Positions 7,979-16,742 of a DNA stretch of 64,000 nt are shown piece by piece. The position numbers and the translations under genes are program-made. Below the pieces are notes generated by a model, which was given only the letters and a program-made list of their open reading frames with translations, made no database searches and had not been told where the DNA came from. Numbering within the stretch: the first letter of the stretch is position 1; every line of letters begins with the position of its first letter. The stretch comes from Paractinoplanes pyxinae (lineage in GTDB: Bacteria > Actinomycetota > Actinomycetes > Mycobacteriales > Micromonosporaceae): contig NZ_JAPNTZ010000005.1 in assembly GCF_026626335.1 (NCBI RefSeq), positions 538,714 to 602,713 of the forward strand, in the 5' to 3' direction.

Positions 7979-9572
7979 CCGGCCCCTCGTTGCCCGACCG
8001 GTCGAGGCCGCTGAGGCAGTACGTGGCCGGACCGTCCGGCGCCGCCGGGTCGGCCACCTCGGTGCCGGCCCGGCCCGTGGCCACCAGCGCCGCCGAGTCG
8101 CCGCCGACCCGGTAGAGCGCCCAGCTGGTTGCTCCCGTGGCCGCCGTCTCGAACTTCATCGCCGAGCCGCTGCGGGCCGCCGACACCAGCCGCGGGGCGG
8201 GCGGCGGCGCGGCCGGCAGCCGGGCCATCCGCGGCACGAGCGCCGGCGACGCGTAGTGCTTGCTCTGGTAAAGCGCCACCGACCCCAGCCGGTTGGCCCG
8301 GATCTGTTTGGCGCTGAAGTGCACCTGGCCCTGCACCCCGGCCTTCTCGTTCATGGTCATCTGCCGGTCGAGCTGGGCCGGGTCGCTCCACGGGCCCGGC
8401 TCGCCGACCCGGTAGTCGGCCATTCCGATGTACAGCTGCACGTCCGTGCCCTTGACCAGCGCCGTCCACCACGGCAGCAGCTTGGCGTAGTCCGCCTTGT
8501 CGAAGCCGACGTGCCAGTAGAGCTGGGGCACGATGTAGTCGAGCCAGCCCTGCTGCACCCATTTGCGGGTGTCGGCGTAGATCGCGTCGTACGCCTCGAG
8601 CCCCTTGCTGACCGACCCGGCGGGGTCGCTGGTCTTGTTGCGCCAGATGCCGAACGGGCTGATGCCGAACTTGACCCACGGCTTGAGCTGCTGAATGCGC
8701 TGGTCCATCTCGCGGACCAGGGTGTCCACGTTGTCGCGCCGCCACTGGGCCCGCGACTTGCCGGCGCCGTAGCGCGCGAAGCTCGCGTCGTCCGGGAAGT
8801 CCTCGCCGGCCTCGGGGTACGGGTAGAAGAAGTCGTCGAAGTGCACGCCGTCGACGTCGTACTTGCGGACCGCCTCGAGCATCGAGTCCTCGACGAACTT
8901 GCGGGCCTCGGGGATGCCCGGGTCGAAGTACAGGCGGCCGTTCTTGCCCTTCGGGTACGAGATGGCCCAGCTGCGGTGCTTGATCAGCGGGTGGTTGGGC
9001 GCCAGCTTGGCGAAGTCGGCGCCGGGGCCGGCCGGGGCGGGCTGGGTGCCTCGGTACGGGTTGAACCAGGCGTGGAACTCGAGGTTGCGGGCGTGGGCCT
9101 CGCTCACCATGTACGCCATCGGGTCCCACCCGGGCGACTTGCCGTCACGCTTGCCGGTCAGCCATTCCGACCAGGGCGCGTACGCCGAGGGCCAGAACGC
9201 GTCGCCGCTGGGCCGCACATGCACGAAGATCGCGTTGTGGCGCTGGGCCACGGCCAGGTCGAGCCAGCGCTGGTACTCGGCCTTGACCTGGGCCTGGCTC
9301 AGCCCCTTGCGACTCGGGAAGTCGATGTTCATGACCGTGGTGAGCCACATGCCCCGCAGCTGACGGGTGGCCCGTACCGGAACCGAACCGCACTTGCCCT
9401 CGGCCCCGGGCGGCGCGGGCGACGCGGTTGCCACCGGCCGGGGCACGCCGGCCCCCGATTCCGGCTGGTAGGTGGCCGCGCGCAGCATGCCGACCCCGAG
9501 AACCGCGGTCGCGAAGAACACCGAGACGACGACCAGGGTCAGCTTCACAGGGGGCCGGGGGACGCGGGGCAT
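7953..9572 (-). CDS. Membrane-anchored or secreted GHL10-family glycosidase (DigH/YddW-like)
   Basis: 539 residues. After an N-terminal hydrophobic helix (residues about 10-32) and a Pro/Ala linker, the catalytic domain starts at QLRGMWLTTVMNIDFPS and contains FVHVRPSGDAFWPS, HAWFNPYRG, DVDGVHFDDFFYPYP and DYIVPQLYWHVGF, which are the motifs of the GHL10 (PF02638) family. E. coli DigH, a member, cleaves peptide-free peptidoglycan glycans, so a wall-remodelling role is plausible. A fibronectin-like C-terminal beta domain (residues about 450-539) ends in CLSGLDRSGNEGPVSAP. The gene stands alone between the dehydrogenase and glgA. Confidence 0.87.
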   Translation of the reverse strand: MPRVPRPPVKLTLVVVSVFFATAVLGVGMLRAATYQPESGAGVPRPVATASPAPPGAEGKCGSVPVRATRQLRGMWLTTVMNIDFPSRKGLSQAQVKAEYQRWLDLAVAQRHNAIFVHVRPSGDAFWPSAYAPWSEWLTGKRDGKSPGWDPMAYMVSEAHARNLEFHAWFNPYRGTQPAPAGPGADFAKLAPNHPLIKHRSWAISYPKGKNGRLYFDPGIPEARKFVEDSMLEAVRKYDVDGVHFDDFFYPYPEAGEDFPDDASFARYGAGKSRAQWRRDNVDTLVREMDQRIQQLKPWVKFGISPFGIWRNKTSDPAGSVSKGLEAYDAIYADTRKWVQQGWLDYIVPQLYWHVGFDKADYAKLLPWWTALVKGTDVQLYIGMADYRVGEPGPWSDPAQLDRQMTMNEKAGVQGQVHFSAKQIRANRLGSVALYQSKHYASPALVPRMARLPAAPPPAPRLVSAARSGSAMKFETAATGATSWALYRVGGDSAALVATGRAGTEVADPAAPDGPATYCLSGLDRSGNEGPVSAPLEAA

Positions 9573-9599
9573 GGGGACCAGTGTGCCTCGGGGAATCGA

Positions 9600-10799
9600 T
9601 CAGAGGACGGACCGGTAGACCGCCATCGTCTCCTCGGCGATCCGCGCCCAGCTGAACTTCTCGACCGCGCGGCGGCGGCCGGCCAGCCCCATCTCGCGGG
9701 CGCGGGCCGGGTCCTGCAGCAGCTCGGTCATGCCCGCGGCCAGGTCGGCCACGAACTTGTCGGGGTCGACCGGCGTGCCCGTGCCGTCCTGCACCTGCTC
9801 GATGGGCACCAGCAGACCGGTCTCGCCGTCGGCCACCACCTCGGGGATGCCGCCGGTGGCCGTGGCTACCACGGCCGTCTCGCAGGCCATCGCCTCGAGG
9901 TTGACGATGCCCATGGGCTCGTAGATCGACGGGCAGACGAAGACGGTGGCGTGCGTGAGCACCTGGATGACCTCGTGCTTGGGCAGCATCTCCTGCACCC
10001 AGATCACGCCGTGCTCGTCGCGGGCGGCGCGCAGCTCGTCGGCCAGCGCCTCGACCTCGGCCGCGATCTCTTTGGTGTCGGGCGCGCCCGCGAGCAGCAC
10101 GATCTGCGCCTCGGGGGGCAGGCTGCGACAGGCCCGCAGCAGGTAGGGCAGGCCCTTCTGGCGGGTGATGCGGCCGACGAAGACCACGCTGGGCCGGTTG
10201 AGGTCGATGCCCAGCCGCTCGATGACGTCGGTGCCGTGGTTGGGCGCGTAGAGCGTGGTGTCGATGCCGTTGTAGACGACCTGGATCTTGTCGGGGTCGA
10301 CCGAGGGGTACGCGGTCAGCACGTCCCGCTTCATGCCGCCCGACACCGCGATGACCGCGTCGGCGTTCTCGATGGCCACCCGCTCGCAGAACGACGACAG
10401 CGCGTAACCGCCGCCCAGCTGCTCGGCCTTCCACGGCCGCAGCGGCTCGAGACTGTGCGTGGTGACGACGTGCGGCACCCCGTGCAGCAGCTTGGCCGTG
10501 TGCCCGGCGAAGTTGGCGTACCAGGTGTGGCTGTGCACGATGTCGGTGCCCTCGGCCCCGGCCGCGATCTCGAGGTCGACGCCCATGGTGCGCAGCGCGG
10601 CGTTGGCCCCGGCCAGCTCGGCCGGCTCGGGGTAGGCGGTGACGCCCGGCTCGTCGCGCGGCGCTCCGAAGCAGTGCACCCGGACGTCGGCCAGGTCGCG
10701 CAGGTCGCGGGTGAGGTATTCCAGGTGCACACCGGCGCCGCCGTACACCTCCGGCGGGTACTCCCGGGTGATGAGGTCCACGCGCAGTCTCTCGGTCAC
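9600..10799 (-). CDS. glgA: Actinobacterial glycogen synthase / maltose-1-phosphate synthase (GT4)
   Basis: 399 residues, GT-B fold. LITREYPPEVYGGAGVHLEYL is the N-terminal glycine loop, HSHTWYAN is in the acceptor region, and SIYEPMGIVNLEAMACETAVVATATGGIPEVV is the donor-binding E-x7-E region (two separate motifs here). It matches the actinobacterial GlgA type. The M. tuberculosis orthologue Rv1212c is now called GlgM because it makes maltose-1-phosphate from ADP-glucose and glucose-1-phosphate. Divergent glgC supplies the ADP-glucose. The GTG start follows TAGGCT by 6 nt and has no Shine-Dalgarno sequence, which fits leaderless expression. Confidence 0.93.
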   Translation of the reverse strand: MTERLRVDLITREYPPEVYGGAGVHLEYLTRDLRDLADVRVHCFGAPRDEPGVTAYPEPAELAGANAALRTMGVDLEIAAGAEGTDIVHSHTWYANFAGHTAKLLHGVPHVVTTHSLEPLRPWKAEQLGGGYALSSFCERVAIENADAVIAVSGGMKRDVLTAYPSVDPDKIQVVYNGIDTTLYAPNHGTDVIERLGIDLNRPSVVFVGRITRQKGLPYLLRACRSLPPEAQIVLLAGAPDTKEIAAEVEALADELRAARDEHGVIWVQEMLPKHEVIQVLTHATVFVCPSIYEPMGIVNLEAMACETAVVATATGGIPEVVADGETGLLVPIEQVQDGTGTPVDPDKFVADLAAGMTELLQDPARAREMGLAGRRRAVEKFSWARIAEETMAVYRSVL

Positions 10800-10805
10800 G
10801 CCCGC

Positions 10806-10811
10806 AGCCTA
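10806..10811 (-). promoter_or_regulatory. -10 element TAGGCT for glgA, leaderless
   Basis: TAGGCT on the minus strand is separated by 6 nt from GTG 10799. No ribosome binding site is visible, so glgA is probably leaderless. Confidence 0.5.
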
Positions 10812-10922
10812 ATGCTTGATCCGATGTCTCGCGCTCGGGGACCAAGATCAGTTACCCTGGCCGTCGCCGCGATGACCACGGCGAGTTCCCTTCTTCGGCT
10901 GGCGCTCCGGCTGGCGGAAAGT

Positions 10923-10928
10923 TAGCGT
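10923..10928 (+). promoter_or_regulatory. -10 element TAGCGT for glgC, leaderless
   Basis: TAGCGT ends 6 nt before ATG 10935. The glgA and glgC promoters share one 135-bp intergenic region. Confidence 0.5.
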
Positions 10929-10934
10929 CCTTCC

Positions 10935-12167
10935 ATGGCTGTCAAGGTGCTTGCGATCGTTCTGGCCGGTGGTGAAGGTAAGCGCCTGATGCCCCTGACG
11001 GCCGACCGGGCTAAGCCCGGCGTCCCGTTCGGTGGCATCTACCGCATGATCGACTTCGTGCTGTCGAATCTTGCCAACGGCGGTTACCTCAAGATGGTCG
11101 TCCTGACCCAGTACAAGTCCCATTCGCTCGACCGGCACATCTCCAAGACGTGGCGCATGTCGACCCTGCTCGGCAACTACGTCACGCCGGTGCCCGCCCA
11201 GCAGCGGCTGGGCCCCCGCTGGTTCGCCGGCTCGGCCGACGCCATCTACCAGAGCCTCAACCTGATCAACGACGAGTCCCCCGACTACGTCATCGTGTTC
11301 GGCGCCGACCACATCTACCGCATGGACCCGAAGCAGATGGTCAACGACCACATCGCCTCGGGGGCCGCGGTCACGGTGGCCGGCATCCGCCAGCCCAAGT
11401 CGCTGTCCGACCAGTTCGGCGTCATCGACGTGGCCGAGGACGGCAAGCGCATCAAGGCCTTCCGCGAGAAGCCGAAAGAGGTCGACGGGCTGCCCGACGC
11501 CCCCGACGAGATCTTCGCCTCGATGGGCAATTACATCTTCACCACCCGGGCCCTGTGCGAGGCGGTCACCAAGGACGCGCAGGACCCCGACAGCAAGCAC
11601 GACATGGGCGGCAACATCATCCCCATGCTCGTCGAGCGGGGCGAGGCCAACGTCTACGACTTCCGCGACAACGACGTGCCGGGCAGCCACGACCGCGACC
11701 GCGGCTACTGGCGCGACGTGGGAACCCTCGACTCGTTCTACGAGGCTCACATGGACCTCATCGCGACCGAGCCGATCTTCAACCTCTACAACCACGACTG
11801 GCCGATCTTCACGAACTACGGCTCGTGGCCGCCGGCCAAGTTCGTGCACGGCTACGACGACCGGCAGGGCCGCTCGATCGAGTCGATGATCTCGCCCGGG
11901 GTCGTGGTGTCGGGCGCGCTCGTCGAGCGGTCGGTGATCTCCCCCAACGTACGGGTCAATTCCTGGGCCCACGTCGAGGGCTCGGTGCTGATGGAGGGCG
12001 TGAAGGTGGGCCGCCGCGCGGTCATCCGCAACGCGATCCTCGACAAGAACGTCATCGTGCCCGAGGGCGCCCAGATCGGCGTCGACCTCGACCGCGACCG
12101 GAAGCTCTACACGGTCTCGGACAATGGCGTGGTTGTCATCGGCAAGGGTCAGAAAGTAGAGCTCTAG
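10935..12167 (+). CDS. glgC: Glucose-1-phosphate adenylyltransferase (ADP-glucose pyrophosphorylase)
   Basis: 410 residues, full length for the family. [20 protein letters not shown] is the nucleotide-binding signature at residues about 9-28. [21 protein letters not shown] and [16 protein letters not shown] follow, and the C-terminus is a left-handed beta-helix ([20 protein letters not shown] and on). It makes ADP-glucose from ATP and glucose-1-phosphate for the divergent glgA product, for glycogen or the GlgM-GlgE alpha-glucan route. Its stop codon overlaps that of the convergent AraC regulator by four bases. Confidence 0.96.
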   Translation: MAVKVLAIVLAGGEGKRLMPLTADRAKPGVPFGGIYRMIDFVLSNLANGGYLKMVVLTQYKSHSLDRHISKTWRMSTLLGNYVTPVPAQQRLGPRWFAGSADAIYQSLNLINDESPDYVIVFGADHIYRMDPKQMVNDHIASGAAVTVAGIRQPKSLSDQFGVIDVAEDGKRIKAFREKPKEVDGLPDAPDEIFASMGNYIFTTRALCEAVTKDAQDPDSKHDMGGNIIPMLVERGEANVYDFRDNDVPGSHDRDRGYWRDVGTLDSFYEAHMDLIATEPIFNLYNHDWPIFTNYGSWPPAKFVHGYDDRQGRSIESMISPGVVVSGALVERSVISPNVRVNSWAHVEGSVLMEGVKVGRRAVIRNAILDKNVIVPEGAQIGVDLDRDRKLYTVSDNGVVVIGKGQKVEL

Positions 12168-13180
12168 CGGCGTTCGCGCAGGGTCTGCGACGGCGAGACG
12201 CCGTAGCGGGCCCGGTACGCGCCGGCGAACCGTCCGAGGTGGGTGAACCCCCAGCGATAGGCCACCTCGGACACGTTCACCTGCCACGGGTCCGAACGCG
12301 ACAGTTCCGCGTGCACCCCGTCGAGCCGTAATCGCCGCAGGTAGGTCAGCGGCGACATGCCCACGTGCTGACGGAACGACTCTTGCAGCACCCGCACGCC
12401 GACCCCGGCTATGGCGGCCAGGTCGGTCGCGGTGAACGGGCGCCACGGCTCGGCGTGCATGGCGTCGAGGGTGCGCTTGACCGTCCGCGGGCGGTTGGGC
12501 CCGCGCATGCCGGCCGGCTCCTCGCCGTACGGATGCTCGACCGTCAACGCCAGGCCGCTGACCACCATGTCGCGCCAGCGGGCGGCCATGCGCGGCTGCG
12601 TGGTCAGGCCCCGGCCCCGCATGAGCTCGCCGAAGAAGAGCCGGACCAGCGACACCCACGTACGCCCGGGCGCCTCGACGACGTTGAAGCTGTCGCCCAG
12701 CAGCAGCGGGGTGACGATCTGCTGGTCGAGCGCGGCGTCCAGCTCCCGTTCCAGGGCCGCCCGCTCGACCTTGACGCTGAGCAGCCGGCACTCGCCCGGC
12801 CAGTCCAGGTCGATGTCGCCGACCGGCCGGTAGACCGCGGCCCGGGTCTGGTCGGCCAGCACCGTCGTGCCCCGGTGCCGCGACCGCAGCATGCCGGTCA
12901 GCGGGGCCAGCACGTGGTAGGACGTCTCGAGGTCGGCGATCTCGACGTGGATGTCGCTGCCGTAGCTGATCTCGCCGACCGTGATCGGGCCGAGCGCCAC
13001 CACGTCACCGCGGAAGGCGAAGCGGGACCGGTCACCGACCGGGTCGACCCGCAGGGGGCCGTAGAACATGCTGCGGCAGAACGTGCGCGCCTCGTCCACA
13101 TCGGTCGTGGCGAGAGAGAAGTGGACGGGCGCGTCCGACCCGGGTGAACCCGGACGAGTCGTCAGGGGGACGCCGACCAT
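12164..13180 (-). CDS. AraC-family transcriptional regulator (AraC_binding_2 type)
   Basis: 338 residues. The N-terminal sensor half ([18 protein letters not shown] ... [21 protein letters not shown]) has the layout of AraC_binding_2 regulators of aromatic or alcohol metabolism. The C-terminal HTH carries [38 protein letters not shown] and [25 protein letters not shown] (three separate motifs). I chose ATG 13180 because TAGGGT lies 7 nt upstream, an apparent leaderless promoter; a GTG at 13189 would overlap that -10. No obvious target is divergent from it; the DUF4331 operon lies upstream on the same strand. Confidence 0.87.
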   Translation of the reverse strand: MVGVPLTTRPGSPGSDAPVHFSLATTDVDEARTFCRSMFYGPLRVDPVGDRSRFAFRGDVVALGPITVGEISYGSDIHVEIADLETSYHVLAPLTGMLRSRHRGTTVLADQTRAAVYRPVGDIDLDWPGECRLLSVKVERAALERELDAALDQQIVTPLLLGDSFNVVEAPGRTWVSLVRLFFGELMRGRGLTTQPRMAARWRDMVVSGLALTVEHPYGEEPAGMRGPNRPRTVKRTLDAMHAEPWRPFTATDLAAIAGVGVRVLQESFRQHVGMSPLTYLRRLRLDGVHAELSRSDPWQVNVSEVAYRWGFTHLGRFAGAYRARYGVSPSQTLRERR

Positions 13181-13187
13181 GGCGTCC

Positions 13188-13193
13188 ACCCTA
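13188..13193 (-). promoter_or_regulatory. -10 element TAGGGT for AraC regulator, leaderless
   Basis: TAGGGT on the minus strand with 7 nt to ATG 13180. This decides the start over GTG 13189. Confidence 0.5.
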
Positions 13194-13207
13194 GACCCGG
13201 CGACCGC

Positions 13208-13549
13208 CTAAACGGGGACGGAAGCCATCGGCCAGGTGAACTCGGCGACCGCCCCGCCGGGCACATCGATCTCGCCCAGCGGCGTGACCGGGTTGTCCCA
13301 GACGGTGTAGCGGCCCTCGGGCAGGCTGTCGAGCACGACGCTGAAGCAGACCCCGCCCCATACGTAGCGGGCGCGCACGGCCGCGTGCGTGCGCCGGGTC
13401 GGGTCCTCGACCGGGCTGACCTCGATTTCGCGCCCGTGCATGCCGCCGGGCGTGTTGATGATCAGCGCGCCGATTCCGGCCCCGATGTTGAGCATGACGG
13501 TGCCCTGCCCGGAAGGGGTCATGCTGTGCCAGGAGTGCTCGTGGTTCAT
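13208..13549 (-). CDS. Hypothetical protein coupled to DUF4331 (113 aa)
   Basis: 113 residues, begins MNHEHSWHSM. There is no signal peptide or membrane helix. It reads as a beta-rich single domain: MLNIGAGIGALIINTPGGMHGREIEV, then HAAVRARYVWGGVCFSVVLDSLPEGRYTVWD and GEIDVPGGAVAEFTWP. His- and Trp-containing turns (NHEHSWHS) might bind a metal or ligand, but that is speculative. Its ATG overlaps the DUF4331 stop (ATGA), so the two are translationally coupled and probably act together. I do not recognise the family. Confidence 0.75.
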   Translation of the reverse strand: MNHEHSWHSMTPSGQGTVMLNIGAGIGALIINTPGGMHGREIEVSPVEDPTRRTHAAVRARYVWGGVCFSVVLDSLPEGRYTVWDNPVTPLGEIDVPGGAVAEFTWPMASVPV

Positions 13550-14940
13550 GAGGGGTTACCGAATCCGTCGAAGGGCGTGCCGAGGTAGGGGAACTTCTTG
13601 AGCAGCGGGGCGCTCGCGTCCTTGATGCTGAGGCCCTGCTCGACCAGCGTCGCCGCCGCGTCCGGCTTGAAGTCCTTCTCGACCAGCGGCAGCGTCGCGC
13701 CCGCGATGGCCCGGATCGAGATCGAGACGACGTCGTCGGCGATGCGCCGCCCGTTCGGGAAGCCGGCCAGGTCGCCGCCGAGGATCCCGAACTTGCTCGG
13801 CTCCTTGGCCGGCGGCACGGCGGTGTTCAGGCGCAGCATGTCGGCCTGCACCTCGCCGGTGTTGTTCTGGAAGTTCTCGATGACCCCGTCCGGGATGCCG
13901 GTGAGCAGGATCGCCACCAGGTCGGCGCGGGCCTTGTCCTTCTTGTCGCGGGCGGCCAGGTTGTCGAACAGGCCCGGGTAGAGCACCGGCAGCAGCGTCT
14001 GCAGCTCGGGCTTCTCGACGAACTGGGCGAAGCGCTTGTCCTCGGCCGGGGACAGGCTGTTCCACTTGTCCTTCTCGGCCATCGGCACGATGACCTCGTT
14101 GAACAGCGGGTTGCCGAGACGCGAGACCTGCACCTGCGGGCCGACCACGACGTCGTCGTTCTTCTTGTCGCCGTTACGCACCTGCACCTGACGCCGGCTG
14201 GCCGACGTCCACACGCCGATGACCGCCTCGGGGTCGCGCCCACGCACCTTCTTCTTACCGTCACGGCGTACGGCGGAAAGAGGAACTTGAATCGCGATGC
14301 TGTGCACGTTGAGCTTGTCGGTGGCGTTGACCGCCTTGCCCGCGTAATTGAACAGCGTCGAGCCGACCAGGTGCTTGTCCTGGAAGGGGCGCAGGGTGCC
14401 GAGGTCGAAGATGGCGCCCAGGTCGACGAAGAACGCGTCGGCCCGCTGACCGGCGAAGACCTTCTCGCCCGTCTTCAGCTTGGCCACGGCGTCGGCAGCC
14501 AGGGCGTCGTAGTCCGGGATGGACAGCTTGCCCACGTTGCAGGGCGGGCAGGGCAACTTCTTGGCCAGTACGGTGCTCTTGCCGTACGCGTCGACCTTGG
14601 TGACCGAATAGAACTGGCGCCGGTTCCAGTTCTCGCTGTCCAGCGCGTCGATCGGCCCCGTGTTGTAGAGGAACGTCTTCTCGTTGCGCAGCTCGGTGCG
14701 GAACCGGAACTGGTACGTCAGGTCGGGGCGGGCGTCGCCGTTCGAGTCGACGTGGATCTCGTACAGGACGTCGTCGCCGAACTCGAAGAAGTTGGGGCCG
14801 CTGGCCGGCAGCTGCAGCGGGACGTAGTTCGCGATGATCGTCACGGTGTCCGGGTCGTCCGGGCTGACGAACGCGTACAGATCGGAGCTGTCGGCCACCG
14901 GATCCTTGCTGATCTCGGGCGCTTCGCGGTGCGATGACAT
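13546..14940 (-). CDS. DUF4331 family protein
   Basis: 464 residues. It opens with SSHREAPEISKDPVADSSDLYAFVSPDDPDTV-type sequence, the hallmark of DUF4331 (SHREAP and the D-x-x-D-x-(Y/F)-x-F motif). IIANYVPLQLPASGPNFFEFG, FYVDLGAIFDLGTL-like and GVWTSASRR segments are also family features. No export signal is visible. It is the middle gene of a three-gene minus-strand set: a twin-arginine-signal small protein upstream (12-bp gap) and the 113-aa protein downstream (ATGA overlap). A GAGGGGG site precedes the start. The molecular function of the family is unknown. Confidence 0.88.
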   Translation of the reverse strand: MSSHREAPEISKDPVADSSDLYAFVSPDDPDTVTIIANYVPLQLPASGPNFFEFGDDVLYEIHVDSNGDARPDLTYQFRFRTELRNEKTFLYNTGPIDALDSENWNRRQFYSVTKVDAYGKSTVLAKKLPCPPCNVGKLSIPDYDALAADAVAKLKTGEKVFAGQRADAFFVDLGAIFDLGTLRPFQDKHLVGSTLFNYAGKAVNATDKLNVHSIAIQVPLSAVRRDGKKKVRGRDPEAVIGVWTSASRRQVQVRNGDKKNDDVVVGPQVQVSRLGNPLFNEVIVPMAEKDKWNSLSPAEDKRFAQFVEKPELQTLLPVLYPGLFDNLAARDKKDKARADLVAILLTGIPDGVIENFQNNTGEVQADMLRLNTAVPPAKEPSKFGILGGDLAGFPNGRRIADDVVSISIRAIAGATLPLVEKDFKPDAAATLVEQGLSIKDASAPLLKKFPYLGTPFDGFGNPS

Positions 14941-14951
14941 GCGGTTCCCCC

Positions 14952-15224
14952 TCAGCCCTTCGCCGACTTGAGCAGCTTGGCGGCGAGCTTCTTGTCGGTG
15001 AGCGTGCTCTTGGAGCCGCCGACGAACACGTCAAACGTGCCCTTCTCGGCGTCGCGCAGCGACAGGACCAGCGGACCGGCGCCCTTGGGGGCCTCGCCGC
15101 CGGACTCGCCGGCCAGGCTCAGACCGGCCACGCCGGCCACCGAGACACCGACACCCGCGGTGGCGGCGATCGCCAGGACGCGACGCCGGTTCACACCCTG
15201 GTGACCGTAACGAACTCGCCTCAT
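14952..15224 (-). CDS. Small exported protein with twin-arginine-like signal (90 aa)
   Basis: 90 residues. The N-terminus NRRRVLAIAATAGVGVSVAGVAGLSLAG is an RR-containing signal followed by a hydrophobic stretch, so export or membrane anchoring is likely, possibly by Tat. The mature part (PLVLSLRDAEKGTFDVFVGGSKSTLTDKKLAAKLLKSAKG) is short and Lys-rich at the end. It leads the DUF4331 gene set by 12 bp. GAAAGG precedes ATG 15224. A GTG ten codons further in is another possible start. Related short twin-arginine-signal proteins are known next to DUF4331 genes by my recollection, but I cannot verify this here. Confidence 0.7.
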   Translation of the reverse strand: MRRVRYGHQGVNRRRVLAIAATAGVGVSVAGVAGLSLAGESGGEAPKGAGPLVLSLRDAEKGTFDVFVGGSKSTLTDKKLAAKLLKSAKG

Positions 15225-15300
15225 TGCTCGGCCTTTCGTGTTTCCTTGGGGGGAGGAACGGACCTGCTTGCGATGTCGACGACCATCAGTACGAGGCGCG

Positions 15301-15321
15301 AACCGTTGCGGTTCAACGGTT
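15301..15321. promoter_or_regulatory. Perfect inverted repeat AACCGTTG-N5-CAACGGTT
   Basis: Arms 15301-15308 and 15314-15321 overlap the end of the LPMO gene, 77 bp upstream of the small exported-protein gene. On the minus strand AAAACCGTTG starts it, so it may be an operator for the DUF4331 set or the LPMO terminator. Confidence 0.45.
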
Positions 15322-16227
15322 TTCGCGGCGTCTGCGAAGAATTGATCCCGTGCCTGCCCAGGCCGCCGCACCGATTCCCAGAAGGAGGGCGGCGGCGACT
15401 ATCCAGTGACCGAGGGTGACTCGGCTGTTGTCACTCACCGGTTGGATCGCTTGCGTCTTCCGAGGGGCGACAGGCTTGGCCGTTGCCTTCACGATCGCGG
15501 GGGCTACGCTCTTCGCTTTCGCAGCAGGTCGCGCTTTCGGGGCTTGAGTGGCTTCGGTGGCTTTTGTCGCTTTCGGTGGCGTCGCTGCTTTCTCGGCCGC
15601 CTTCGCGGCCGCCGGGAAAGTGAGGTCCGAGCACGAGTAGTACGTGTCAGGGGTGCTCGACGTCTCCCAGACGATGTAGAGGATGTGGCGGCCGGTCCGC
15701 TCGGGCAGCTTCGCCTTCAACTCGTACGCGCCGTCCTCCAGCGCCGGGTCGGTGACCGACACGAGCGGCTTGCTGCCGAGGTCGGCCCACCTCAGTCGCT
15801 CCGTGGGGTCGTACCCGGCCTTGGTCAGGAAGACCCGGAACTCGCCCGCGTGCGGAATCGTCGCCCGGTAGCGGATGGTCAAGGTCTTGCCCGAGGTGAC
15901 CTTGGTGGCCGGGAAGTCGTCGCGCGGCAGGTCGAGACCGCGGAACGCGTCCAGCCCGCCGCTGCACAGCTTCCCGTCCGGCACGACTTGGCGATCCTTG
16001 CCGTTGACGTTAGCGATGCGCAGGTTGTCGAACTTGCCGAAGCTGCGGCCGTTCGCCTTCCGGGCCGCCTGGCAGGCCGCGGCGTCCGTCTGTTCGCCGC
16101 CGTTCGCGCAGGCGGCGGTGCGGCTGATCGGCGTGGTGGGCGCCCCGTGCGCCTCGGCCGGGGCGGGCGCGAGAGCGGCAGCCGCGGTCACAGCCAGTGC
16201 CGCGGCGGCCAGACGATGAATCCTCAC
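15313..16227 (-). CDS. AA10 lytic polysaccharide monooxygenase with C-terminal membrane anchor
   Basis: 304 residues. The signal peptide ends AEA-H, so mature His27 is the N-terminal copper ligand, and the second brace His is His126 in ATIPHAGEF. The AA10 core spans about residues 27-210 and ends in SCSDLTFP. A Lys/Ala/Pro/Thr-rich linker (about 210-265) follows, then a hydrophobic helix (WIVAAALLLGIGAAAWAG) and SILRRRRENR, an inside-positive tail. AA10 enzymes oxidatively cleave chitin or cellulose; tethering would hold this one at the cell surface instead of releasing it. The N-terminus is not followed by a carbohydrate-binding module. Confidence 0.9.
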   Translation of the reverse strand: MRIHRLAAAALAVTAAAALAPAPAEAHGAPTTPISRTAACANGGEQTDAAACQAARKANGRSFGKFDNLRIANVNGKDRQVVPDGKLCSGGLDAFRGLDLPRDDFPATKVTSGKTLTIRYRATIPHAGEFRVFLTKAGYDPTERLRWADLGSKPLVSVTDPALEDGAYELKAKLPERTGRHILYIVWETSSTPDTYYSCSDLTFPAAAKAAEKAATPPKATKATEATQAPKARPAAKAKSVAPAIVKATAKPVAPRKTQAIQPVSDNSRVTLGHWIVAAALLLGIGAAAWAGTGSILRRRRENR

Positions 16228-16333
16228 GCCCGTGCAGTACGGATAATCCGCGTGAGTCGTTCAGCACGTCCGCCACCGACTGTGACGGGGCGTGTGATTG
16301 CATGGGGCTCGACTGTCAACGAATGGAGTTCCC

Positions 16334-16702
16334 ATGGACAAGCCCGACGTCGGTCCGATCGAGGGCGCGCCCCCGGCCGACCTCGTGATCGAGGACATCA
16401 CCGTCGGCGAGGGGCCCGAGGCGACGCCCGGCCAGTACGTCAACGTGCACTACGTGGGCGTGGCGCACTCGACGGGCCGCGAGTTCGACGCCTCCTACAA
16501 CCGTGGCGAGCCCTTCGCCTTCCCGCTCGGCGGCGGCCAGGTCATCGCCGGCTGGGACCAGGGCGTGGTCGGCATGAAGGTCGGCGGCCGCCGCAAGCTC
16601 ACCATCCCGCCGCAGCTGGGCTATGGCGCGCGCGGCGCCGGCGGCGTCATCAAGCCGAACGAGACCCTGATCTTCGTGGTGGATCTGCTCGGCGTGCAGT
16701 GA
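16334..16702 (+). CDS. FKBP-type peptidyl-prolyl cis-trans isomerase
   Basis: 122 residues. VNVHYVGVAHSTGREFDASYNRGEPFAFPLG, GQVIAGWDQGVVGMKVGGRRKLTIPPQLGYG and IFVVDLLGV contain the FKBP active-site residues (Y in HYVG, FD, VI, W, Y in LGYG); these are quoted as separate motifs. It has no signal peptide, so it acts in the cytosol on prolyl peptide bonds. ATG 16334 has GGAG at suitable spacing; an in-frame ATG 36 bp upstream lacks one. It stands alone and converges on the ECF sigma gene across a hairpin. Confidence 0.93.
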   Translation: MDKPDVGPIEGAPPADLVIEDITVGEGPEATPGQYVNVHYVGVAHSTGREFDASYNRGEPFAFPLGGGQVIAGWDQGVVGMKVGGRRKLTIPPQLGYGARGAGGVIKPNETLIFVVDLLGVQ

Positions 16703-16709
16703 CCCGTCA

Positions 16710-16742
16710 CCGTGGCGCTGTCCCTCGCGGGCAGCGCCGCGG
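16710..16742. terminator. Hairpin between convergent FKBP and sigma-factor genes
   Basis: CCGTGGCGCTG (16710-16720) pairs with CAGCGCCGCGG (16732-16742) with one mismatch and an 11-nt loop. It fills the gap between the two stop codons and can serve both directions. Confidence 0.55.

Noticed and set aside
7887..10925. Long open frame on the + strand opposite the glycosidase and glgA
   Set aside because: It is the antisense shadow of two well-identified minus-strand genes; its composition (Arg/Gly/Val/His-rich) is typical of GC-driven open frames.
10848..12791. 647-codon minus frame across glgC
   Set aside because: It is antisense to glgC with no family motifs and crosses the convergent AraC gene.
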